Below, piece after piece: positions 56,214-64,000 of a stretch of DNA of 64,000 nucleotides; within the stretch, counting starts at the first letter, position 1, and each line of letters opens with the position of its first letter. Below the pieces are notes generated by a model. The model was not told the origin of the DNA, did not search any database, and worked only from the letters and a program-made list of their open reading frames with translations. The translations under genes and the position numbers were made by a program. The DNA is from Hyposmocoma kahamanoa. Taxonomy: Eukaryota; Arthropoda; Insecta; Lepidoptera; Cosmopterigidae. The stretch is from NCBI RefSeq assembly GCF_003589595.1, contig NW_020653900.1, forward strand, positions 2,754,013 to 2,818,012. Reading direction: 5' to 3'.

Positions 56214-56464
56214 TCGACTGTATACTGGCAACTGGTACTATCTCAATTTTGACAACTTTACATTGACTTTACAGGCGAAGAAAATAATTGTTTGCGTCGT
56301 TTATATAGCATCTGATTTATTAAATAAAAAAATTTTTTAAACCATTTTATTTATTTAATGAATCAGATGCTATATAAATGACGCAAACAATTCTTTTCTT
56401 CACCTGTAAAGTCAATGTAAAGTTGTCAAAATTGAGATAGTACCGTTTGCCAGTTCACAGTCGA
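56214..56464. mobile_element. Palindromic MITE, ~115-bp arms
   Basis: The arms start TCGACTGT on both strands and share ACTATCTCAATTTTGACAAC and GCATCTGATTTATTAAATAA. They meet at a short A/T loop near 56330. Almost the whole element is a hairpin. Confidence 0.8.
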
Positions 56465-57246
56465 ATTCTGTGTTTCACGGAAGCTACAAATTAGGGCCAT
56501 TAAAAACTAGAGTGAATAGATATTTACTAAAGATATTTGTGTCGATTGTGTTCGATCAAATCAAAATTATTCGAACAGCACCCGATAACCGGTGGGTCAC
56601 GGGCCTCTATCAGTTTAGAGTTCCGATCATTTTTATTTCACAAACGCGTGTCATGCTCGCAATATTCTACTTTATGGTTTTAATTTCAGAGGTTTTTCAA
56701 CAGTCTGGTATATATTATTGGTATCCCGATCATTCACATGAAGTCCCTTTGATCCGATCACATTACGCATTGGTCATGATCGACCTAGGTCATCAGAATT
56801 GATCGCAGGACTAATTTACTAGACAAACGCGTAACATCATCAGTCGTTTCGCTTAGTGTCAAGTGAGATAACAGTGAAGCGTTCGTCTATTTAACATCGT
56901 AAAATAAGTTGTTGATATTCCTATATGGAGATGCAATATGACTCAATTTATATAATATGTTATTGTACATGGCATAATGAACTTTACCGTCAATTATGTA
57001 ACTTACAAACGGCAACGCTAGTGACACCACGGGAAATGCAGAAGTCGCCATGTATAACCACTTTAAGGCAGCAAATACACAAAAAAGCACTTGGAAATCA
57101 CACTGTAGAAGCCATAGTTGGTTTTTTGAGATCTTTGTAGTGAAACCGGGTACCCCGAGTACCGATTTGCCTCGTTATTAATTACTAATCCTGTCATTCG
57201 AATAACAAATTAGTAAGTAACCTGCTTATTTTCGTATTCGAATGAT

Positions 57247-57420
57247 CTGAATGATCATTCCTTTATTTGTATGGCCTACATTTATTTCTCTCGTGCGTTT
57301 GGGTGTAATTTATGGTTGTCTATTTGTGTGTCCATGGCAGCCGCGACACAGGGTTTCCCTAGTGCGGGCTTATGTCAAGTGCGTGCGTTATTATTATTAT
57401 TACCAATCCATAGATTCTAT
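57247..57420 (+). repeat. LINE 3'-UTR-like repeat
   Basis: It is the plus-strand relative of 16180-16345: TTTATTTCTCTCGTGCG, GACACAGGGTTTCCCTAG, then (TTA)n. Confidence 0.45.
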
Positions 57421-58353
57421 AAAGCATTTCTGCCTAGCCCTCTCTGACATACGAAAATCGTAAATGTAAAGAATGAAAACTGTAAAACAAAATACCGTAA
57501 TGTGACGGGGACAGGGATATTTTGATATAACTTGGTGAATGGTTCGGAGTTTTTCCGATATAATCCTTCGATTCGTGCACCCGACCTAATGACAGCAAGG
57601 GCATTCGGTATCGGGGATCATTCGACTCGAGTCGATTGATTGTGCTTGGATTCTACTTAGGCGAATGATTTGCCCATTCGAATGATTAGTATTAGTAATA
57701 TTCAAAGTCGCGCATCGCTAGTACCCCGTGCTGTCATATTCTGATATTTAATTTCACGATTAACGCCGTTACTGTCTATGCACGGGTTAAAAAACATTAA
57801 ACATTCCAAGGTGCAAATTAAACTGCCATTTTTAAGGTTCTACTGCTAAGCTGTGGACCTTCGTGAATCTTGTTAACTGTACATAAAACTTTTAATGAAA
57901 GTGCGGTCAATTCCTAAAGCTTGACAATAATGTTAGAATATATATATCAATGATTAATTATTTTGTAAATTTACGTTCTGTATTTTAACTATAAAGTAAT
58001 TAAAGAATAATATTATTCAAAGTAAATAATTTATGTTCAATAGTAAGCTATAGACCAATGAGTTTAATTCTTTTTTGTATCCAATACTTACGTCCAAGCC
58101 AAACAAATGTTTCTTTAAAAATATTTGTCTATTTAGATAATAATCTGTATTGTCTTGTTGTCTTTGCAATTTTTTCTTATAAGCAATGTGACATTGTTAT
58201 TGCTCCAAAAATAATGAAATATTTAAGGGTAATGTACAAAATAAATGTGTATTTGTTATCAAATTTTCTTTATTTTTTATCTGTAATTAGAGTTTTTTCT
58301 CTATGTTGTTGTTCCCTATGTTTGATCTGCATACGTATCCTCAATATTGTTTC

Positions 58354-58613
58354 TAACCGACTTCAAAAAAGGAGGAGTTTGATATTCGAATGTCTTTTTT
58401 AGTGACATTTGTGAACCGATTTCGGTGATGCGATGATATTTTGTTGAAAAGGGGTTAGTGTTCAGGAGTGGTCTTATTCAAATTTGAAGAAAATATTACA
58501 CCTCCAAGGGTGGCGAATTTGTGGATAAATCTGATTTATTGAATTTCACCTATTTTTCAACCGATTCCAATAAAACTTGGCAGATAAATTCTACAAACTT
58601 TTGAAGTCGGTTT
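58354..58613 (+). repeat. ACTTCAAAAAAGGAGG repeat, both ends present
   Basis: It begins TAACCGACTTCAAAAAAGGA and ends TTTTGAAGTCGGTTTTTT, so the ends are short inverted repeats. It is the most complete copy here. Confidence 0.6.
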
Positions 58614-58998
58614 TTTTTAATAAAAATTTTTTTTTTTATTATCGCGCCTAGTTGGTTCCGCATACATAATTCCAAAAACGATTCCCAAGCGTTAAAAACA
58701 TCAGTATGGCAAGAAAATGGATTTGCGTAGCACAAAGTCAAACATGTTTCTGTGCGAACAAGCTAACGATTTGTCAAATAATCGATTATTATCTCAATGC
58801 GATTGATCGATGGATCATTAAGTCGAATGACGTTGGTTGAATGTGGATTAAAATTAGTACAATAAATAAAAATTACTTTATTTATGTTATGAAATGAAGA
58901 AATTTAATCATTATGGCTTTAGTAATAATCAGTACTTTGACATGCCATGTCCGAGAATTAATTAAATTAAAAAAGATACACGTTTTGTACAGTTTTCT

Positions 58999-59345
58999 TT
59001 TATGATATGTAGTGACGGGACGAACCACTCGTGCTCCTGGTGGTAAGCGACACGCCTGTGCACAACAGTTGCAGTGCCACTTAGGGTCGTATTCAGAACT
59101 CTACTCAGTGCTCAAGTCAGGACTTGAGTATTGCAGTGAGCACTGAAAATCACACTCAAGTCCTTGCCATTAGGGTCGTATTTCCAGTGCTTGAAATCAT
59201 ACTCAAGTCTGCTCAAATCCTGACTTGAGCATTGAGTACAGTTCTAAAATACGACCCTTAGAGCATTAAATCACAAAGATGTGAGGGGCACTGCCATTGT
59301 GCCCGTCACCCTGAGACACAAGTTGACAAGTCCTATGTGCCTCTT
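58999..59345 (-). repeat. SINE-like repeat with a MITE inserted
   Basis: The minus-strand copy is split at its GCCACT-x-AGAGC region by the MITE 59084-59257. The head side ends near 59345, about 100 bases before exon 7B. Confidence 0.7.
59084..59257. mobile_element. Palindromic MITE, GGGTCGTATT family, in a SINE
   Basis: 174 bp with TTA on both sides (59081-59083 and 59258-59260). An internal TAGGGTCGTATTTCCAG half-copy resembles the nested form at 21929. Confidence 0.75.
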
Positions 59346-59449
59346 CATGACCAAAATCACCAAATTTCTCACTTTTTTTGTTCCGCTAAGTGTACCGGTG
59401 TATATATTAATATTTTTTACACCCTTTATCAACATTTATACTTTTGCAG

Positions 59450-59634
59450 TTATAACGCCGCTTTTGACAAACATAGTGACTAACGCGGGCTGGTTTGTCA
59501 AGAATCCAGCGTTAGTAATTCCTTTCCAAGTAGGACTGGTGGCGCTTTGTGTGACAATTGCAACGCCGCTGGGTTGTGCGCTTTTCGTGCAGCAGGCCAG
59601 TATAAAAAGGGATTGGCTAGAGCCTGACTTACAG
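59450..59634 (+). CDS. Sfxn1-3: Sideroflexin exon 7 (version B), alternative
   Basis: It is bounded by CTTTTGCAG and CAG|GTAAAT, 185 nt, phase 1 in and 0 out, the same as version A but one codon shorter. It encodes [35 protein letters not shown] and WLEPDL. By eye about half of the 79 C-terminal residues match version A, concentrated in [12 protein letters not shown] and LEP. It is fully open. No copies of exons 1-6 lie between 54066 and 59449, so it most simply splices to exon 6. A remnant of a duplicated gene is the alternative. Confidence 0.85.
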
Positions 59635-59817
59635 GTAAATATTAATAGTGTTTATGGTAGACGTTTCTTTTGTGTGTGAAGCTTAGGGATGCCGCAGACG
59701 TTTACATCTGCTACCGCGGATCATCTGCATATTTTTAAATATCCGCATCCGACATCCGAATCAGTCGATGCGGAGTTTTACCCGTAATCCGGTAGGCAGT
59801 ATACAAAAAATCATTAA

Positions 59818-60290
59818 GGGCGCCTTCAAATTAGACGCTTAAAGAAGCGCTGAAGCCGTGCGTTTGTGGCGCTTCAGTAATTTTTAACTAACTTCAAAAA
59901 AGGAGGAGGTTCTCAATTCGACTGTTTTTTTTTGTATGTAGGTATGTTACGCGATAACTATAATTTGTGGATCGATTTTGATAATTCTTTTTTTGTTGGA
60001 AAGAGGGTACCTCGGTATTATATCTCTAAGGGTGACATACCAGGAGATGAATCCGGTTTTGCGCACTTTCCGATAACCGGTTTCAAGAAAACTTGGCAAA
60101 TAGATGTAATTCCACGAACTTTTGAGGTTGGTTTTTTAGTACTCTGTACTGAGATTTTTAGTTCACTAATCGTGACTGCGAAACTGGTACACGCGTGTCA
60201 CGATGGTGTAAGTGCGCGTCTAAGCATTGTATGAAAATTTACAGAGGTACCGTTGCACTGCTTCTATAAGCATCTAATTTGAAGGCGCCC
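59818..60290. mobile_element. MITE, GGGCGCCTTCAAATTAGACG ends, TAA flanks
   Basis: The left end GGGCGCCTTCAAATTAGACG pairs with the complement of AATTTGAAGGCGCCC at the right. TAA is at 59815-59817 and 60291-60293. It lies in the intron between exons 7B and 8B. Confidence 0.7.
59885..60146 (+). repeat. ACTTCAAAAAAGGAGG repeat nested in a MITE
   Basis: It starts AACTTCAAAAAAGGAGGAGG and ends ACTTTTGAGGTTGGTTTTTT. It is inserted in the middle of the MITE 59818-60290. Confidence 0.6.
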
Positions 60291-60621
60291 TAAGAAGTTA
60301 TTTGGTATTCTCTCCTTGATCTAATTTAACAGCTAAATATTTTACCCTTATTTTTTTATTTAATAAGGCGTCTATTATTCGTTGAGTTAGGCAAGTTCTT
60401 AATAGCAACTTGTTTTCGTTTAATTTCCATTTCAATCAAAAGTGCACGTTGACATCATTCAGATACGTTCATTTGTTTTATCAATTGTTAATGTATTTTT
60501 GAATCCTTAAATCGTTTTGACGCTCTGGCTGTACTTTACCCCACCGTACTTGCAACGATTTCTTACAAATTGTACAACACGTATGTAGAAGTAATTCTCA
60601 GTCGAAAACTTTATTTCGCAG

Positions 60622-60675
60622 GAAATAGCAAAGAAGAGAAACATCGACTGTCTTGTTTTCAATAAAGGATTATAA
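60622..60675 (+). CDS. Sfxn1-3: Sideroflexin exon 8 (version B, stop), alternative
   Basis: The acceptor is ATTTCGCAG. Seventeen residues (EIAKKRNIDC to FNKGL) end at TAA 60673-60675. It has exactly the length and phase of exon 8A. Joined to exons 1-6 and 7B it gives a 316-aa protein. Candidate ATTAAA is at 60767-60772. Confidence 0.85.
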   Translation, partial: EIAKKRNIDCLVFNKGL

Positions 60676-61204
60676 GTACAAGTGTATAGAATTAATTTAT
60701 CTAATGGCTCCTGTTTTCCCATTGGACCTTTTTGTAAGGCGCTAAGGAACCAACCATCTTTATTATATTAAACGTGTTCTATCTATTGTTAAACAGCCAT
60801 GGAAATTAAATTCTGCCTTTTTTAGCATTGACAATGACAATGTCAATGCTAGATCAAAGCTAGCAACATAACCATTACTCGAGCAACAAAATTGTGGAAT
60901 TAGTAGTTAAATACTTTGTCAAGTTTGAGCGGACGTTGAACGTTGTTTTAGTAAATTTCCGTTAACATCATTTATCAATTAAGCTTTCATAAGATTGAGT
61001 ACAGTGTGGATGTGGGTCATCTTTGAGTTACAAGAGCATTATTTACTGCCATTTGAGAAGAAAAATATTAATAGCTAGATACTCTTACGGAGAAAATAAG
61101 GCAGGAACTACTAAAATTAAATTTAAAGGCTCGACTCTGCTACCTACGCCTTGATACTCATTTATTTAATACATTTTACCAGACATTTTTAAGCACAAGT
61201 ACTT
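60676..61204. other. 3' of exon 8B, unassigned
   Basis: It presumably includes the isoform B 3' UTR. A palindrome GCATTGACAATGACAATGTC with its partner ATGC is at 60826-60850. No gene was seen. Confidence 0.35.
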
Positions 61205-61266
61205 TTTTTTAAATTCAAATGTAAGTGTGCATTTAACTCACCTGATGGAAAGTGACGATGAGAGAC
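61205..61266 (-). mobile_element. LINE 3' tail at the edge of the duplication
   Basis: The minus strand reads TCGTCACTTTCCATCAGGTG, TTAAATGCACAC and an A tail, as in other LINE 3' ends here. Confidence 0.5.
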
Positions 61267-61492
61267 GTGGTAAAACCATAGGTTATGTGGTTCAGACAAG
61301 AAAGTCAGCTGGTGTTTCATAGTTTTTGAATTAATCTATATTTTGTTCACTCAAAAAGTTAACATTTTTCAAGTTTTCATAACGAATGATGAAGAATGAT
61401 AGAGTCTATCATTTTGCGAAAATTTTACAGGCAAATTATATTTGTAATCCATTTGTATGATCAGAGTGGAATAAAACTGCACGTGTGTCTTA

Positions 61493-61610
61493 GGGTCGTA
61501 TTCCTGAACTCTACTCAATGCTCAAGTCCAGGACTTGAGTCTGATATTTAGTGCTTTAAATCATACTCAAATCCTGACTTGAGCATTGAGTAGAGTATGG
61601 AATACGACCC
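61493..61610. mobile_element. Palindromic MITE, GGGTCGTATTCC family, 118 bp
   Basis: It is present here but absent at the matching site in the source copy (near 42384, where the complement reads TGTCTTAGTCCATT). The flanks are TTA and TAT. Confidence 0.8.
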
Positions 61611-61703
61611 TATGTCCATTCAGATCGCGTGATCGGATGCGGCAAAAATAAACGCTATATATAAATATAAATTCAATCAGGTAGTTACAGCGAAAAACCT
61701 TAC

Positions 61704-61857
61704 CGCCAGTGATCAAGGTGTTCATGGGCGCCTGCGCATCCATGCGGCCGATCAGAATCATCTTCTCACCAGTATCGGGGTGGAATGCGCTGTCATACAA
61801 GTACTTTGCAGCCCACAATTTCTATTCGTCGTACCAGATGGAATTTTTTGGGTTTTC
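61704..61857 (-). pseudogene. Decayed copy of sideroflexin exon 2
   Basis: It is 154 nt against 155 in the original, about eight differences by eye: one single-base deletion (in the GGTTACG stretch), one codon changed to a stop (GAG to TAG), the internal ATG changed to ATT, one Ala to Asp change, and four synonymous changes. The splice signals (TTGTAG and GTAAGG) remain. Orientation is opposite to the gene, so it cannot be spliced into the sense transcript. Confidence 0.9.
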
Positions 61858-62024
61858 CTACAAATAACATATTTAAGAAGTTACTAACCCAAACGTTTTA
61901 GAAATGTGGATTTATCGAAGAATTGTGAAAGTATTGTGGACGGATAGAATCACATAATATGACAACGTATTGCAGACGATGCATAAGCGCTTGGACTTTC
62001 TGAAAACCATTTCTTTTTAATATT

Positions 62025-62930
62025 GCGCATTTGACCTCCATTTTACCAAATGGAATTGACGATGAAGTCGACGATGGAGCATGCACACCTAAATGCCTAT
62101 TCACTCTCGCCTTGAAAAGGTCCAAGTTATAACGTTCAGGGAACAAGTCTGCAGGCAGGGAATTCCACTCCATAGCCGTTCGCCATATAAATGTGGAAGC
62201 GTAATGATTCATGAGAATCTTTGGAATATCCACAACTTAGGGGTGGAAGGCAAGCCTACGCCTAGTCCCCCGATGATGGAAAGGAGAAGGCGAGATTAAA
62301 TCGTGTAATTCCATTGCACACTCCGTGATATATCCTGTAAAATACCGATAAGCAGGCAACTTTACGGCAGTGTTCAAGGCTCTGCAGCTTCGCTCTACTA
62401 ATTCCGAGTTACCTATAAGCCTCTTGGCATACTTGTCAATAGAATCCAAGGTGGCCAGTTGGTATGTAGCAGAGCCATCCCAAAGGTAGCAGCAGTACTC
62501 CATACACAACCAGACTTGTGTTTGATACAGCTGAAGCAACTGTCCCGGTGTGAAGTAACGCCTCACTGTGGAAGGGATGCCAAGCTTCCAGAATGCATTT
62601 TTGGTCATGGATTCAATGTATCTGCCGAAGTTCAGAAGCTTACTTAAAAGGCTTGCGTGGCAAACCCTGTCAAAGGCTTTAGAAATATCCAAAGAGAGTG
62701 CAAGTGCTACGCTTGCTTTACTATAGCCTCGCTCCACATGCGACAGGCATACACAAGAAGATCCGCAGTTGATCGCCCTCGTCGGAATCCGTACTGGCGA
62801 CTGAGGTGGTCGTTGTCTTCAAGGTACGACAGGAGACGGTTGTTGAGTACACGTTCCATAGTCTTGCAAGTGACTGAGATAGGTCTCTATAGTACGTATT
62901 TATTGAGCTACCATTCTCGATAATTTACTC
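62025..62930 (-). mobile_element. LINE (jockey/CR1-like) with an internal deletion
   Basis: It is the same family as 13110-14850. The minus strand encodes [19 protein letters not shown] joined directly to NFGRYIES, then [17 protein letters not shown] and the 3' [20 protein letters not shown]. Compared with the first copy about 480 bp including the YVDD box is missing. Frames are otherwise long. Confidence 0.75.
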
Positions 62931-64000
62931 CCCATTTCCATTTTATTTCTGCTAATAGTTCACACGATAGAAATATTTTTTATATAATTAAAGCATTAGT
63001 AAACAAAAAACATGAATAAATAAAATTATTCAAAATATTTTTAAAAAAAGGTTAAAAAAAAGTTATTTTTCCAAAACTGGCACAACACATTAAACTTGAC
63101 CCTTAAAGTATTAAGTTTCAACGCTACGCCGCTTACGGTAAGGACTAGCCAAATCCAAAGTGTCTGGTTTCATTTGCTCTTGACGATACAAAAACAAAAA
63201 CAAAACAAAAACAAAAATTGGTTTCATTTATTGTTTAAGTTAAGAATTCCAATAGTAATCATCGGACAAGCCGCAATGTCGCAAGAGTCAATCATTAATT
63301 TCATTCAGGACGGAAAAATGATGAAAAGTGAGCTTATTCTCAACGTGTGAAAATTTAGCACCGCGCCCCGTGACGGAGCGCATGACGCGGAACCACGCGC
63401 CGCCCGCAAAGGCGTATCACTGTTGGAGGGCTCGGCCCGGACGCTCGCTGTACCCTGGTCTTGCCGTCGAGACCGTAGTCTCTCCGGAAAATCCTATCTC
63501 TCGGGTCAGTAGATAGGGACAAACCAAACCAAGCCAAATAGACAGTATAACTGCAGCGTCCTGAATGAGTTCTGTATTATTAACCATTCTTGTCAAAGAA
63601 GGATCTCGGCTACATATACAATCACTACGGCGATCAACTCCGAAGCGAGTACATTAAGTGACGCAGGGCCGCTAGACTGCTGCCCCCGTGCAGATTAAAC
63701 CGCGCGTTGATGCAGATCTGCGTCTCCGCCACCGCGCGCGATTCCGCGTCTCGCGCATCGTCGCGGGGCGCGTTGCAGTATGTTAGGCAATTATCACACT
63801 GCACTGCGTCTCGCGACGGAGCGCGGAGCAGCGTTTTTTAACGTTGTACTGTAGTGCCTCAGTTTGTATGGAAAACACGCGCCATCGAACACACTGACAA
63901 CGCTTCTCCGCGCGGGAGCGTGAAATAAACTACATATACATATAAGAACAGGCGCTTGTCATCTTTTCCATCAAAACATGGAAAAATACTGACATGAAGA
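62931..64000. other. Right edge; GC-rich unassigned repeats
   Basis: A CAAAA microsatellite lies at 63188-63220. GC-rich stretches at 63358-63510 and 63640-63925 contrast with the surrounding DNA and include GCACTGCGTCTCGCGACGGA. They look repeat-like, but their family was not recognised. No exon was seen. Confidence 0.35.
63188..63220. repeat. (CAAAA)n microsatellite
   Basis: Repeats of CAAAA/CAAAAA units. Confidence 0.85.

Larger units (their letters stand above)
54066..58998. other. Between sideroflexin exon 8A and exon 7B
   Basis: It would be intronic for isoform B. It includes a degraded MITE (about 54710-54939, ending GTAACCGCTC plus TAA), a palindromic MITE (56214-56464), a LINE scrap (56475-56530, LGPLKTRVNRYL), a LINE-UTR repeat (57247-57420) and a repeat at 58354-58613. 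No sideroflexin exon 1-6 copies were found. Confidence 0.45.
61267..62015 (-). repeat. Inverted duplicate of the sideroflexin exon 2 region
   Basis: It is homologous, in reverse, to 41967-42612 over exon and introns. Net of a 118-bp MITE the lengths agree. It is flanked on both sides by LINE 3' tails. Confidence 0.85.

Noticed and set aside
56470..56802. 110-codon plus-strand frame
   Set aside because: Its first part (LGPLKTRVNRYL) is a LINE C-terminal scrap and the rest matches small dispersed repeats. It is not a gene.
61567..61818. Second functional sideroflexin gene on the minus strand
   Set aside because: Only exon 2 is present, with a 1-bp deletion and a stop codon in the exon. No other sideroflexin exon lies on that strand.
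63355..63537. 60-codon Arg-rich frames on both strands
   Set aside because: They are GC-rich repeat-like DNA with no recognisable protein motif.

Overview
The window reads as AT-rich nuclear DNA of an insect, most likely a moth or butterfly. The evidence is spliced genes with GT-AG introns, insect-type Idh3b and sideroflexin proteins, and a dense load of short mobile elements. Nothing bacterial (operons, CRISPR, Shine-Dalgarno sites) is present.

Three protein-coding genes can be assembled from exons. (1) 4540-7716, plus strand: the last three exons of a gene whose C-terminus resembles the THEG (testicular haploid expressed) repeat family; its 5' part was not found. (2) 9944-28884, minus strand: a complete nine-exon gene for the beta subunit of mitochondrial NAD-dependent isocitrate dehydrogenase (388 aa). 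(3) 34333-54065, plus strand: a complete eight-exon sideroflexin of the SFXN1/3 type (317 aa), an inner-mitochondrial-membrane transporter. Genes 2 and 3 are divergent, so two mitochondrial genes may share a promoter region near 28.9-29.7 kb.

The most interesting part is the 3' side of the sideroflexin locus. At 59450-59634 and 60622-60675 lies a second, diverged, fully open copy of the last two exons, with matching intron phases. It predicts an alternative C-terminus of 79 residues (316 aa protein). Just beyond it, in inverted orientation, lies a decayed copy of exon 2 with its flanking introns (61267-62015), carrying a 1-bp deletion and a stop codon.

The introns and gaps are filled with mobile elements. 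These include a Ty3/Gypsy element (37017-41642) with 120-bp LTRs differing at two sites, GTACG target duplications, a frame break in the protease and a lost first integrase aspartate. There is also a dead mariner (44179-45537), several LINE pieces (jockey/CR1-like and RTE-like), about eighteen copies of a roughly 310-bp SINE-like repeat, and many terminal-inverted-repeat MITEs. Several MITE families are flanked by TTA/TAA, as in PIF/Harbinger elements. Nested insertions and paralogous empty sites allow some events to be ordered.

All splice calls come from reading the sequence. No alignment, repeat library or transcript data were available.
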